Shown piece after piece: positions 34,691 to 46,925 of a stretch of DNA of 64,000 bases. Position 1 is the first letter of the stretch, and each line of letters opens with the position of its first letter. A program made the position numbers and the translations under genes. This stretch comes from Saccharina japonica. Lineage: Eukaryota; Sar; Phaeophyceae; Laminariales; Laminariaceae. The stretch lies in contig MEHQ01001723.1 of NCBI GenBank assembly GCA_008828725.1, forward strand, positions 248,001 through 312,000, written 5' to 3'. Under the pieces are notes generated by a model. It did no database searches. It worked only from the letters and a program-made list of their open reading frames with translations, and was not told the DNA's origin.

Positions 34691-35516
34691 GGTGATATTC
34701 AAAACGTTGGAGTGGGCTTTTCGCGTTCCTCCGTGGCCGTCTCTCTGATCACATATTTTTTGTTTATTGCCGGATGGCAGAATTCGTTTGCTGGTTTATT
34801 GCATCTGACCCCAGTGTTTTCGTTCTTCTCACTCAAACAAGATTAATTCAATGTGTACCCCTTGGCAGCACTGTCGCATTACCGCCTCGATTTGCCAACA
34901 TCCCCGGTCAATGCGGGCATGCGCGGAGCCAAGGGAGGAGTCAAGCCGCCGCGGCGAAGCCCCCCTTCTCCTTCGTATTTACTACTCTAGCAGCACTTGA
35001 GGGGGTCGCTATTTATAGACCCAAACAGTATATGCCGATGACTGTCTACCGTAGTGATATAACATCCTTCCACAAGAGATCACAGAGGTTGTCTACATAC
35101 AGTATTCCACCACGTTCATGAATTCCGCGCACCACAATGACTTCCGACGTTGCCTACCAATAACAACGGCCGACCGCAGTTTGGCCAGTAGGCATCAACA
35201 AACGATGGTTTTCACGCTACTATATATGTAATATGGTGTCTACTTTTAGAGGTATTGCTTTCAAACGTGTGGGGTAAGAGTAAGTATCGACAGCAGTGAG
35301 ACCATGGGTGCCTATTAAGGAGTATTGTCCGGGCAGTGGAGCTTAGTTATGTCGCGTGGCTGTTGAAGTAGTTTGCGATGACAACAGGTGGCCAACGACA
35401 TTGTGCACACACTACAGTAATTGCAGTCGACAATACACTACACCACATGTGCTAGTAATTTCGGGGTTAATCATTCCAGGCTGATCTTTTCATTTATTTG
35501 CTGGGAAAGCACTCGT

Positions 35517-35611
35517 GCCCAGCGGCGAGCGTCACTCTGAATCCCATATAATAGCCTCCAAGGGCCCAGCGGCGAGCGTCACTCTAAATCCCATATAATA
35601 GCCTCCAAGGG
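35517..35611 (+). repeat. 47-bp tandem doublet
   Basis: GCCCAGCGGCGAGCGTCAC begins at 35517 and again at 35564; the copies differ at one or two positions. Confidence 0.8.
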
Positions 35612-35829
35612 TATAGCATCTACGCGGACTTCACCAATAAGCCGCGGGCCTTAACCAAACTACAGTTGGATATTACTAACTTCTGCTGCGTACTGTATGT
35701 AGCCCTGCTGTCAATCGTCCGGCGCGCGGTGAATGTTAACCGCTTGTTGGTCTCCCAAACCCTCCAATAGTCCTCTCTACCAGACCTTCAACGTAACCGT
35801 GTTTTGTTTATAACTCACCAGCGGAAGGT

Positions 35830-37572
35830 GTGCGTGCACAACTCAGTCTAACGTCTTCTTGCTATGTCCGCCTTATTTTCCCCGGCTGTCCCAGGCATCT
35901 AAACAGCACCAGCCCGTACCGAGGAAGAGACGTCCACCACAACGCTCCCCCACGAATCAACCGACCTCCAAGGTTTGGGGTAAACTTTGCTCACATGACT
36001 CCTGTACAAAGCGAGCGACGATCTAAGGGCAGCAAGACGGCTGCGTACTGCACGCAGCCCGCTGAGGATGGCATGGTGAACGTCGGTAAGAAGCGCTGCT
36101 TACACGGCTCCTGCAAGATTCAACCATGGTTTAATACCGAGGGCAGCAAGACGGCTGTGTACTGCAAGCAGCATGCTGAAGATGGCATGGTGAACATCTA
36201 TCGTAAGCGCTGCTTACACGGCTCCTGCAAGAGTCGACCGAGTTTCAATACCGAGGGCAGCAAGGCGGGGGCGTACTGCAGGCAGCACGGTAAGCATGGC
36301 ATGGTAAACGTCCTTGATAAGCGTTGCTCATACGACTCCTGCACAAGCGCACCGAATTTCAATGTCGAGGGCAGCCCGCGAGCCGCGTACTGCAAGAAGC
36401 ATGCTGAGGATGGCATGGTGAACATCCGTTCCAAACGTTGCTCGCATGACTCCTGCATGAAGCAAGCGTCCTTCAATGTGGAGGGCGGCAAGACGGCTGT
36501 GTACTGTATAAAGCACGCCGAGGATGGCATGGTGAATGTCCATTTCAAGCGTTGCTCACATGGCTCGTGCAAGGGCCGACGGAGGTTTGGTGTCGAGGGA
36601 AGCAAGACGCCGACATACTGCAGGCAGCATGCTGAGGAGGGCATGGTGAACATCAGTCGTAAACCCTGCTTGCACGGCTCCTGCAAGCGTCGACCGTGTT
36701 TCAATACCAAGGGCAGCAAGACGGGGGCGTACTGCAAGCAGCATGCTGAAGATGGCATGGTGAACGTCGATGGAAAGCGCTGCTCACGCGGCTCCTGCAA
36801 GATTCTCCCACGTTTCAATATCGAGGGCAGCAAGACGGGGGCATACTGCACGCAGCATGCTAAGGATGGCATGGTAAACGTCGTTGACAAGCGCTGCTTA
36901 CACGACTCCTGCACAATCTTACCGCGTTTTAATACCGAGGGCAGCAAGACGGGGGCTTACTGCAAGCAGCATGCTAAGGATGGCATGGTCAACGTCGTTA
37001 CCAAGCGCTGCTCATACGACTCCTGCACAACCACAGCGACTTTCAATGTCGAGGGCAGCACGCGAGCGGCGTACTGCAAGCAGCATGCTGAGGATGGCAT
37101 GGTTAACGTCCGTGCCAAGCGTTGCACGCATGAATCCTGCACAAAGCGAGCGGGCTTCAATGTGGAGGGCATCAAGACGGCTATGTACTGCAAGCAGCAT
37201 GCTGAGGAAGGCATGGTTAGCGTCCGTGTCAAGCGTTGCTCGCACGACCCCTGCATGGAGCGGGCGACCTTCAATGTCAAGGGCAGCAAGACGACTGTGT
37301 CCTGCAAGCAGCATGCTGAGGATGGCATGGTGAACATGGGTCGGAAGCGTTGCTCACTCGACTCCTGCACCCAACAAGCGCATTTCAACGTCGACGGGTG
37401 CAAGGCACCGGCGTACTGCAAGCAACATGCTGAGGACGGCATGGTGAACTTCCGCGCCAAGATTTTCTCGCATGACTCCTGCACGAAACAAGCGACCTTC
37501 AATGTCAAGGGCGCCGAAACGGCTGTTTACTGCAAGCAGCACGCTGAAAATGGTATGGCGAATATCGTATGA
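35830..37572 (+). CDS. EsV-1-7 repeat protein, about 13 repeats
   Basis: 580 codons are open. The first codon counted is GTG, and the N-terminal part (to about residue 60) is not repeat-like, so coding probably begins at an acceptor near 35893 (TGTCCCAG), matching the arrangement at locus 1. After one partial repeat come twelve complete units of C-x4-C-x16-C-x2-H-x12 and a thirteenth with Phe in place of the first Cys. Units differ from locus 1 (CLHGSCK..., GSKTGAYCKQH) and show no six-repeat higher-order pattern. Typical unit start points are 36092, 36206 and 36320, 114 bases apart. Metal binding is inferred from the family; the role is unknown. Confidence 0.8.
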   Translation: MRAQLSLTSSCYVRLIFPGCPRHLNSTSPYRGRDVHHNAPPRINRPPRFGVNFAHMTPVQSERRSKGSKTAAYCTQPAEDGMVNVGKKRCLHGSCKIQPWFNTEGSKTAVYCKQHAEDGMVNIYRKRCLHGSCKSRPSFNTEGSKAGAYCRQHGKHGMVNVLDKRCSYDSCTSAPNFNVEGSPRAAYCKKHAEDGMVNIRSKRCSHDSCMKQASFNVEGGKTAVYCIKHAEDGMVNVHFKRCSHGSCKGRRRFGVEGSKTPTYCRQHAEEGMVNISRKPCLHGSCKRRPCFNTKGSKTGAYCKQHAEDGMVNVDGKRCSRGSCKILPRFNIEGSKTGAYCTQHAKDGMVNVVDKRCLHDSCTILPRFNTEGSKTGAYCKQHAKDGMVNVVTKRCSYDSCTTTATFNVEGSTRAAYCKQHAEDGMVNVRAKRCTHESCTKRAGFNVEGIKTAMYCKQHAEEGMVSVRVKRCSHDPCMERATFNVKGSKTTVSCKQHAEDGMVNMGRKRCSLDSCTQQAHFNVDGCKAPAYCKQHAEDGMVNFRAKIFSHDSCTKQATFNVKGAETAVYCKQHAENGMANIV

Positions 37573-39965
37573 TATATTTTGCTCACATGAATCTTGCAAG
37601 GGGCGACGGACGTTATGTATCGAGGGCAGCAAGACGCCGGCATACTGCAAGGAGCTTGCTGACGCATAGTTAACGTCCGTACAAAGGAGTTGCTCGGATG
37701 AATCCCGCAGGGAGCAAGCGACCTTCAATGTCGAGGGCAGCAAGGCGGCTGTGTACTGCATGCAAGCAGCATGCTGGCGATGACCTGGTGAATTGCCCGT
37801 GATACATTTTGCTCACATGACTCTTGCACAAAGCTAACTGTATTTCAATGTCGACGGGTGCAAGACGCCGGCATACTGCAGGCAACATGCTGAGGACGGC
37901 ATGGTGGACGTCCATGGCAAGCGTTGCTCGCATGACTTATGCACGAAGCAAGCGGCTCTCAATGCCGAGGGCGGCAAGGCGGCTGTGTACTGCATGCAAG
38001 CAGCATGCTGACGATGGCCTGGTGAATGCCCGTGATACATTTTGCTCACATGACTCTTGCACAAAGCTACCGTGTTATTTTATTGTCGACGTGTGCAAGA
38101 CGCCGGTATACTGCAAGAGGCATGCTGGGGATGGCATGGTGAGCGTCCGTGATAAGCGTTGCTCACACGACACCTGCACAAGGCGAGCGACATTCAACAC
38201 CGAGGGCAGCAAGACGGCGTCGTTGTGCAAGGAGCATGCTGAGGACGGCATGGTGGACGTCCTTTGGAAACATTGTTCACATGACTTGCGCACGAAGCAG
38301 GCGGCCTTCGATATCGAGAGAAGCAAAACGACATTGCGCTGTGAACAACATGCTGAGACCGGCGTGGTCAACCTCCGTGCCAAGAGTTGCTTGCATGGCT
38401 CCTGCACGAGGCAAGCGACTTTCAATGTCGAGGCAAGACGGCTGTGTACTGCAATGAACATGCTGAGGACGGCATGGTGTACACGCGTCCACTGTGCTCA
38501 CATGACTCTTGCGTGAAGCAGCCGACCTTCAATTTCGAGGGCACAAGGAAGGCGGCGCACTGCAAGCGGCATGCGGAGAACGGTATGGTGGACGTCCGTG
38601 ACAAGAGTTGCTTGCATGACTCCTGCAAGCGGCGGCGGGCCTTCAAAGCCGAGGGTATCAAGGCGGTGGCGTACTGCAAGCAGCATGCTCCAGACGGCAT
38701 GGCGTACGTCCGTGGCAAACGTTGCTCACATGACTCCTGTACGAAGCGACCGACCTTCAACACCAAGGTCAGCAAGACACGATATCCTGCAGACAACATG
38801 CTGAGGATGACATGGTGAATGTGCTTGACAAGCACTGCTTGCATGGCTCCTGCAAGAGGCAATCGAACTTCAATACCGAGGGCAGCAAGGGGGGGGCGTG
38901 CTGCAAGGAGCATGCTGCAGATGGCATGGTGAACATATTTGCTATGCGCTGTTGACACGACTCCTGCCTAAGGCGACCGACTCTCAATATCGAGGGCACC
39001 GAGACGGTGGCGCACTACGGGCAGCATGCTGAGAACGGCATGGTGTACATGCGTAGTAGTAAAACATTGCTGTGCGCAGATGACGAATGCATGAAGCAGC
39101 CGACCTTCAATATCGAGGGCAGCAAAAAGGCGCCGTACTGTAAGCAACATGCGAAGAACGGTATGGTGAACGTCCGCGATAAGTGTTGCTCGCGCACCTC
39201 CTGCACAAAGCTACCGGCTTTCAACGTCTGGGGGAACAAGACGGCGGCTTACTGCAAGCGACATGCTGACGACGGCATGGTGAATGTCCGGGCCCAGAGT
39301 TGCTCGCATGACTCCTGCATGAAGCAAGCGACCTTCAATGCCGAGGGCGGCAACACGGCTGTGTACTGCAATTAACATGCTGAGGATGGCGTGGTTAATG
39401 TCCGTGATAAGTATTGCTCACGTGACTCTTGCAGGGGGCGACGGACGTTTGGTGTTGAGGGCAGCAAGACTCCGGCATACTGCAAGAGACATGTTGCGGA
39501 TGGCATAGTGAACTTCAGTGCAAAACATTTATCAGTATGAGGTCCTCCAAAAGGCGGAAACCCTTCACTATCCAAAACAGCAACACGCCGGCGTACTGCA
39601 AGCAGCATGCTGAGGATGGTGTGCTGAACGTCCGTTTCAAACGCTGAGAAAGGTGCCTTGTGCATGGCGCAGCCAATTTCAAACGTCGGGGGTGGCAAGG
39701 CGACGGTGCACTACAAACGTCGTGCTGATAAAGGCATGGTGGGTGCCCTTAGCAGGCGTTGCTCGCGTTATTTTCTGCACGGGGCAACCGGCGTGAGATA
39801 TTGTGACGCAAATGGTGCCGTCATACGAACGACCTCTTGAACGGTTTGGTGACCCACTCTTAGGCTAATTGCGAGGTGATGGGATGCATGAAAGATTCAA
39901 GGCGGGGACTCAACGGGAAACAACCTGGCCGCAATCACGGCCCCGTCAAGGACGGGCTAGGTCCA
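37573..39965 (+). pseudogene. Decayed continuation of EsV-1-7 locus 2
   Basis: About 17-18 more EsV-1-7 repeats continue in changing frames (best segments 37824-38516, 38387-38818, 39007-39375), with several repeats missing a Cys or the His. I count more than five breaks. The region closes with a non-repeat tail (CEVMGC then a Gly/Arg/Pro-rich stretch) like that of locus 1. As at locus 1, decay is more likely than splicing because breaks fall inside repeats. Confidence 0.6.
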
Positions 39966-42757
39966 ATTTAGGGGATTATAGTGCAGTATGGACGGATATA
40001 TTACCTCTGATTCCCGTGCTCTAGAGCGCCCGCTCCCACCACGAAAAAACGTAGGGTTTGTTGTGAGTTCGTTTGTTGTGGACCGGAGCCTTCAACGCGA
40101 ATACAAAGATAGTTGTTGATGTACCAGGCGGTTGCCTTAAACATGAACTTGTTTGCCAGCTACTGCTTGCTGATTTGAAGCTTGTATAGCCCATCTCGGT
40201 AGTAGGCAGTCGAACGGGTAAGGCCAGATAGTCTATCACATAGCGTTAGTCAAGCGCACGGGGTGTGCCCGTAATATTACACCGTTAGAAAGGAATTTCC
40301 TGTGTTGGCCCTAAACAATGAATGTGTTGACCATCCAGCGCTCGTTGTTTCGAAGATTTTATTGCCGATCTTGGTGTACAGTAGTAAGACATTCAAAAGG
40401 GTAGGTTTGTTATGACCGTAAGCCTCAGGCGAAATAGGGTTCGAGTCGTTGCTACTTTAGTCTTCAACAGGGTAGGGGCCTCAGAAATTGTCCCTGGTGT
40501 CGCGTTGCCTCCATACACAAGCTCAAAAGGCAAGAGCCTGAACCGACATGTAACTGTCATTGCTGAGAAAATGGGACGAACAAACTAGCCCACAAGATCA
40601 GTCTAACGCACATGGTATGCCCGTATATCACGCCGTTGGTAAGGGAATTTTGCTGTAAAGGAGGCAATGGCTATTGTTCAAGAAGGAACTCCCCCCGTGG
40701 TTTGACCTGGTCCGGAAGAGCCGCGGCGTATGCGATTGTCCTGTTAAAGTATACCTGGTACCTGATATTAATTTTGCGCCATGGATAGGTATTGCTTTTG
40801 ACAAGCAGCTGGCAGATAGATGTCTGCACTGGATAACCTGCTTGAGCTGGCCGTCTTGCTGCGTCGCAGCCGTGGCATTCGACTGGGCGGCGGGAAATGG
40901 AACCTGTGGTTTCGTTCTCGATGCGCTCGTCGAGGTTAGCAACAGAGGCAGCGCGTAAGATGTTGCGATCCAGTGGCAGTAAAAATGAGCATTCTGGTCG
41001 AGTCCGTTCACTGGAGACTGCTAAAACACAATCCCAAATCAAACCATACGTGGTTGCATCTCTACATCGCAAGCATATGTATAGTTATGTTCGTGAAATT
41101 TTCGCACTTTTCGTAACTTTTCTCTTCGCGCGAGCGCTTTTCGGCAAAACGCTAAGTGCCCCGACACGGGACGCCCGGCCGGACACATTGATTGGTCGAG
41201 GTTTGGGCTCGATCTGAGCTCTGTGGCTCGCGTGGCAGGCGCTCAAAGTGTTTTTTCGGCGGGAGTGGATAAGACGATTTCCCGGGTTTCGCTGCGTGAG
41301 GCCCTGTTTATGTTCAGTCGTGCGTTTTTTGTGCGTTTCTTGCCGAGAGCACGGGGAGCACACACGAACAACAGCAGCACCACAGAGAGCGTGTTACAAA
41401 CAGTTCAACCTCAATGGTACAACCCTGCTGCCCAGCAGCAGCAGCAGCAGCCATTACATCATGCATGCGCGTGCCTCAGGTCCTTGCTGTACCGTGACGA
41501 GTTGCTTTTGTCGAAGCCTGCGATTTTCCGAGTCATGGTATCATACCTGCAGATCGATGCTCATGTACGAATCTCTCCGCTGTCCCGAAATGTAAGAAAC
41601 TTTTGTTCATTAAAACTATATATAAACTGTCGTTACTTTTCCGGGCAGAGTGATACAACACTGTGCGCCTCGAAGGCAGATCTGTGATGTGCTCTGTTGT
41701 TGCTACGAGTAGTTTTGCTTTCATAGGAGCCAGCAATCCGTCACCAAACGACACCACCACCACCACTCTTCTACCCGCTGCTGCTGTTGATGTTGCTGTA
41801 TTGCTGTGGCTAGCTGTGTCTATCGGAGCCTACCGTCCATAATCCACACCATCTATCTACCCTTTTCTGTTCTGCTGCTGTGTGTTTAACAGAGCCACGC
41901 CCACTCTGACCGGAAATTAATGACCGCTTTTGAATACCACGATACATCACACACCATGCAACGAACACAAGCAACGCCACAGCCCCGGCTAGAAGCACAA
42001 GCAGCAGACGTGACTGTGGCGGATCCACCGTATACTGCTGTGGCTATTAATTAGTGGTTGCTTCATCGCAGCAGGCTTGCATCCGTCATCAGGCACCACC
42101 ATCTCTCTCTCTTCTGCTGCTGTTTTGTTGTTGCTTGCTGCTGTGCTTGCATCATGTATGTGCGACCTGTCGTGTGTCTGACGCGGGCCGGGACAAATAA
42201 TCGTGTAGTATAGGCAAACGGTCACCATGCACGATTTTATGCTTGAAGGCTTGAGTTCGATCCTTGGCGATGACTCTGGATACTTTTTTTTTTGTATTGT
42301 ACGTAACCCAGACCCCCATAATATAAGACAGGAAGCACACAAAAACTAAGTGGATTTCTTAGGCAGGTATACAATATGATATGCGTATGATACAATATCG
42401 CATGCTGTTGTTTTGATATTAATAGTATGTTTTCGATTTGCCCTTGCGCCACTCCCCCAGGCACGTCCCGGAGGGGAACCTTGTACGTCATATTGTTGTA
42501 AACGTTGTGTTCCCGCGTTGTAAGTACACAGACAGACGCGTGCTACGGTATCCATAGGGTTAAGTCATTGGTCCGTTAGAAGACTGGGTGGGGACACAGC
42601 AGAGTATCCCCTCCTTCCAAGTCTGCCAATCAAGCATGCCCTTGGTGTTTACTCACTTTGTCGGAAAATCAAGCGTGCGAGCGAAGTCAGCTTTATTATT
42701 CCCGGAGCCGCGAGGACATCTGTTGAGGCAATATACAGTCCGTTGGGCTACGTACTA
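39966..42757. other. Intergenic region, no gene supported
   Basis: A direct repeat of about 65 bases occurs at 40245 and 40600 (GCGCACGGGGTGTGCCCG / GCACATGGTATGCCCG). The word TTGCGTCGCAGCCGTGGCA near 40857 also occurs near 30366, at a similar distance after each EsV-1-7 locus. CAG runs lie at 41428 and 41790. Near 42200-42300 an AGTTCGATCC box-B-like word and a T run resemble a degraded SINE. Confidence 0.4.
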
Positions 42758-43006
42758 GACGCATGCTACGATAGAGGTGCGCCATGTTTTTTCTGAGCTC
42801 CTCACTCAAGGAGCGTCAAACCTCACCGAAAAAAATTATTTTAGAGGAAAACAAAAGTGCTGCAGGATGAGAAATCTCATGACCGAAGTATACTCTGGAA
42901 CATGATTCGTCAGAAAAATGAACGTACGACGAATTTGGGTTAAGGAGCCCGATCGTTCAGAAAACGATCCAGCCAAAAAGTGCTACCTCTACCGTAGCAC
43001 GCGTCA
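42758..43006 (-). mobile_element. MITE family F, copy 1
   Basis: Inverted termini GACGCATGCTACGATAGAGG and GACGCGTGCTACGGTAGAGG. The interior shares AAATTTGGGTTAAGGAGCCC-like words (reverse strand) with 44281-44530. No confident target-site duplication for this copy. Confidence 0.65.
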
Positions 43007-43736
43007 CTTACTGTGGTAAAAGGTGGACCCGTCACGTACCCAATCTAAGACTTACGACAGCAACAGTACTACACATGTAGTAGAACGTTTTGGTCGGGTT
43101 TGGTTTTCCTGGTTTACGGAGCTCTTCAGCTGAGTAACTACCCGATTTTAAGCATGTCTTATCCCATTCGTGTCGCAGCGTGTTTCGGTATTATAGACAC
43201 CTCGGCGATGGGAAATGTTCATCTCGGGTTAAGCCAGCGTATTTCCTTGAGAGTCATTTTATGAATTACTGTAGGTACATGGAGCCTCCTCACGTGGGCA
43301 GCCTCATGAAAAAATATTAGGTGTTGACCCTGTACCGTGGCACGCGGCTGCCCAACCTTATCGGGGCACGCGTCTGAGTGAGAGCTACGGCAGCAAGCGT
43401 CCCAGCAAATACCGCGATACGGTTCGTCTTTGTTTTTTTGTATTTTCCTGTCGTGGTGTCCAATCAGGATGCAAATACCCCCTGATTATCATAGGCGCGT
43501 GCTATCATACGTGCGACCGTTAGATGTAGCAAACAAATGTTTGGCCAGAACGTTCCCCAGGTCGCCCGTCTGTCGTGTGGTTCCTTACGGCAGTGCCTTG
43601 GGGGGGTGGTGGTTCATTTTTCCGGGCTCCTTTCACATGAGGAGCTTACGAAGTCAACATCTCACCTGAGCAACCGGACCAGCATGTTTACGCGCCACGA
43701 CGTGCAGTTATTCCTAAAACAAGTATACTTCTAATA
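43007..43736. other. Non-coding stretch between MITEs
   Basis: Contains words resembling MITE F interior (for example around 43120-43330) but no intact element, and no gene. Confidence 0.35.
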
Positions 43737-43834
43737 CGGAGGAACATAGTAAATAGGACCAAATTTTGTTAGTAAAAATAGGTAAATATATAGGTTTTTG
43801 TGTATACCGTAGGCCCTATTTACTATGCTCCCCG
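43737..43834 (-). mobile_element. TA-target MITE, family D, copy 1
   Basis: 98 bp with TA on both sides and ends CGGAGGAACATAGTAAATAGG and the inverted partner; the interior AAAAACCTATATATTTACC (reverse strand) is shared with copies at 50848 and 57200. Confidence 0.75.
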
Positions 43835-44280
43835 TACTATTAATAGTGAAATTATCACCCCCCCAGTATTAGGTAGTTGCTCACTTGAGGAGCTCAACCG
43901 GTCCCAGTGACAAAATATTGCCTCAAGGCGAAAGTTAATTATTGCCTGAGAAGGCGAAAACTAAATATTGCCTCAGAAGGCAAAAACTTAATATTGCCTC
44001 AGAAAGCAAAAACTAACTGCAACCCCTTTAAGGTATACCGGGGGGGGGTGAGTCGTCCTGTCGTAGCCATTTTTAAGGCCGCACTCTCGAAATGAGGACA
44101 AAACTACTTGGAATATGAGTGGACACGCGCTACGATTGATTGGGGTATATAACACCTATACATTATGGGGCTCCTTACTTGGTAATAAATGGTATAGGAG
44201 CTCATATGTATCCCACCCAGAAACCGATTTTGAGAATAGCTACTACTGTAAAACTGCGACCCAACGAACAATCTCAAAAC

Positions 44281-44530
44281 GACGCGTGCTACGGTAGAGG
44301 TATCACTTTTCGGCTGAATCGGTTTCTGAACGATCGGGCTTCCTTAACCCAAATTCGTCGGACTTTCATTGTTGTGACGAATCATGTTTCAGAGTATACT
44401 TCGGTCAGGATATTTCTCATCCGGCAGCACTACTACTTTCCCCCAAAATCCTTTTTTCGGTGAGGTATGTGCCGCTCCTTAAGTGAGAACCTCAGAAAAA
44501 ACATGGTGCACCTCTATCGTAGCATGTGTC
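44281..44530 (+). mobile_element. MITE family F, copy 2
   Basis: 250 bp with ends GACGCGTGCTACGGTAGAGG and GACACATGCTACGATAGAGG. AAAC flanks both sides, a possible 4-bp target-site duplication that copy 1 does not confirm. Opposite orientation to copy 1. No coding capacity. Confidence 0.65.
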
Positions 44531-44607
44531 AAACCTACGTACTGTACGTAGGTAAATCACGAATAATAGTTTGTGGGAAAACACGAATGTCATTCCGATG
44601 AAATTGG

Positions 44608-44695
44608 GTGAGCCCCTTAAGAAATGGTCCCACGTATTGGGGGCAAACTACTTGGAATTAGTGGGGGATGGTGTTTTTAGCCCTGAATGGGTTAA
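44608..44695 (+). mobile_element. TTAA-target MITE copy
   Basis: Matches the unit embedded in the 12.4-13.2 kb array (AAACTACTTGGAATTAGTG) and ends CTGAATGGG-TTAA. The left TTAA is diverged. Confidence 0.6.
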
Positions 44696-44811
44696 GGAGT
44701 CTGGTCACAGTCGGAAATAGTTTAATAGATAAAAAGCGTTGCCCCTCTGGTAGCCCGCGTCAGTCAGTGGTGTGTCCCCGAACAATAATTCGATGCGAGT
44801 CGGCGGTAGGA

Positions 44812-44992
44812 AGAAAGGGCTGGCGTCGTCTGCTCGCGTTAAAAAAAAAAAAGCAAGGCACGAAGCGAAGTGGGGGAGGAAGGAGAAGAGCCCCGACTTT
44901 GTGGTCCCGGATCTGAGTTACGTACGACTAATAAGGAGGAAGAAAAGCAGGGCGAAGATAATAAATGAGATAGACAAAAAAAAAAACAAGAA
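44812..44992 (+). mobile_element. SINE copy, 5' truncated
   Basis: Body words GTGGGGGAGGA, CCCGGATCTGAGTTACG and GCGAAGATAATAAATGAGAT followed by an A-rich tail. The tRNA-like head is absent. Confidence 0.65.
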
Positions 44993-45070
44993 CAAAAAAA
45001 CGGAACTGCAGTCCTAAAAGTATACCCAATATCATCGGAACGCCGAAATATTTTTGCTTGTTGCTTGTTA

Positions 45071-45315
45071 GGGTCGTTCTTATCGAGCAACTTTTTTTCC
45101 AAAATTTCCAAAATTAGTTTCCAAGAAAAACCCAGGAAAATCAAGAAAAAACAGGATTTATTTGGAAATTTAGAATTTTAACAGAGGGCAAAATATTTGG
45201 AAAGCTTCGCATTCCAATGTTGAGGAAATTATTTTTGGAAAAATTGGAAGTCCTAAAAATTGCGCGAAAATTTTATATGGAAATTTTGAGGAAAGTCGCT
45301 CGATAAGAACGACCC
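45071..45315 (+). mobile_element. TTA-target MITE (PIF/Harbinger-like)
   Basis: 245 bp with near-perfect ends GGGTCGTTCTTATCGAGC and the inverted partner, flanked on each side by TTA. A 3-bp TTA/TAA duplication with GG-starting ends is typical of PIF/Harbinger (Tourist) MITEs. The AT-rich interior has no frame. A truncated relative is at 1797. Confidence 0.75.
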
Positions 45316-45929
45316 TTACTTGTTATTCGTTGCAGACCTACGCCTACTGTACAGAAGCAGGCCAGCCATCGGGCTGTACAACTTCCACGTTTCCTCCAAG
45401 TCCGTTTCTGGGTGTGAAGTATACGAGCTATGATTCAAGCATACCGACCCACTTTATTGGTCAGCCACCGAATGAATGTGACATTCAAGCAACCAACTCA
45501 AATAAATGTCACATGCTGGGCACCATGCTGACCGCCGTGAACAGTAGAAGAGCGCGACATAGCCAGCACCTGTGGTATTGTTTGGAGAGCCTAAGATTGG
45601 CGCCACCGCCGGAAATAATGTGTCCCGACCAATTATAGGCCTCAAACAGAGGCCAATGCTATACTGTACTACTGTAATAGTCAGGCGCTTCCATAGGAAG
45701 AAACCGTCTTGTTTCCCATTGATTTCTGGCCGAGTCGCCTGCAAGACATGTTTGTATACCGTTTCATGCAAACATTCGAAGAACTGAGTGTGTATTACCA
45801 AATATCATGAAGCGTTGACAGAGGCAACCAGCACGGCAGTATCTGGGCTCTAGATCGATAGACTACCGTCATACCAACTGCAACCGCCCTTTAACGTAAC
45901 CGCACGATTCACGCCCCCCCCCCGACCCA
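45316..45929. other. Non-coding stretch, no gene supported
   Basis: A minus frame over 45454-45801 is open but shows no family resemblance. A short inverted pair (AATGTGACATTCAAG / AATGTCACATG) occurs near 45475-45515. Confidence 0.35.
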
Positions 45930-46600
45930 TGTGGTTTGAAGACTCCAGCAGACATCGATTATTGCTCGGGACAAGGCACGAGGTTCGTGCGCTCTCCACG
46001 AAAGTTCGGTTGCTGTATTGAACCCCCTCTGGCCCCACCAATGCGAGCGTCATCCGTACCCTGATAATTCTGCAGTAGCTTCTCCCCTCACCCCTTCGCG
46101 GCTACGCATCCATATAGTTCGTGAACTCCAGGATGCAACAAATGGTGATTAGAACGACCCCCCCCCCCATCCTTCCGTCTCGAAAGGTATGCGTGGTCAA
46201 TGGTCAAATGACTAAGGCAAGCAACAAATGAGTACACCCCCCCATCCTCTTTTCCACGAGGCTCGTGGACTCCAACAGACATTGGCGGTACCTAAGTCTT
46301 CCTCTGACCACGCCCCGCTCCCACCTACACTACGTCTCGAACGGGATGCGTGGTCCATGGTCAAATCACAAAGGCAAGCAACAGAAGGGTACGCCCCCCC
46401 CCCCCCCCCTCTCCTCCGCCCACTCCCTTGCACAAAGCGCTATCCGTTAACTGGGATAACTTCACATCACGGCTTGACGCCATTAAGGTTGCCCATGACG
46501 TCCGTCGACTCCAGCAGAGATCGGCTGTTGCTCAGGAGCCTCACCCCCCCTACCCACAAGGTTCGTGAGCTCCAATGAAGGTAACTACGTAACCCCCCTC
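45930..46600 (-). pseudogene. Remnant copies of RraA-like terminal exon
   Basis: Three degenerate stretches at about 45931-45995, 46255-46295 and 46490-46550 repeat, on the minus strand, the words for NNRCLLEF-like peptide found in the last exon of the RraA-like gene (47243-47374). They sit in a diverged tandem array that also repeats a CCATGGTCAAATCACAAAGG word and C-runs. None has both splice signals and a full exon, so they are not functional exons. Confidence 0.55.
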
Positions 46601-46925
46601 CCTCCCCCTCCTATGTATATATAAGTTGGATTGGCGTCGGTTGGTGACGACGCCGTAAGACACCGAGTCTCACTACGTGAGCTAGACGACCAGGGTATCG
46701 TTTTTTCATTCTTTTTGGCGGTCACCACGGCTGGCGGTCGAGTTAGATCATGTATGCGGGGCGGAGAACCTTAACTCCGCACGAGGGGGATGATCGCAAC
46801 ACGTAGTGTGTATATGGTAAGACACCCACGAGGCAGATACATCGTATATCCATTGCGGTCTCGGGGAGTGGCGCCACCACAAAAAAAAAAAAACACACAC
46901 ACACACATTCATTGGAGGATGTCGT

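Larger units (their letters stand above)
29651..35829. other. Intergenic region between EsV-1-7 loci
   Basis: No gene is supported in 6 kb. It contains a minisatellite (30150-30365), a fragment of the dispersed GGCGAAA-type repeat (31500-31760), a diverged tandem duplication (34075-34690) and a 47-bp doublet (35517-35610). Open frames at 32265-33110 exist on both strands over the same bases; the plus segment ending AACGTTGCGAAG|GTGTCT near 32569 could be an exon but lacks partners. A block at 32770-32910 resembles 12130-12310 (word GGTNATACAA), suggesting another dispersed repeat. Confidence 0.4.

Noticed and set aside
26107-39965. Integrated phaeovirus suggested by the EsV-1-7 name
   Set aside because: No capsid, polymerase, integrase or other viral gene is nearby, and EsV-1-7 repeats are a normal expanded family of brown algal genomes. 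Treated as host genes.
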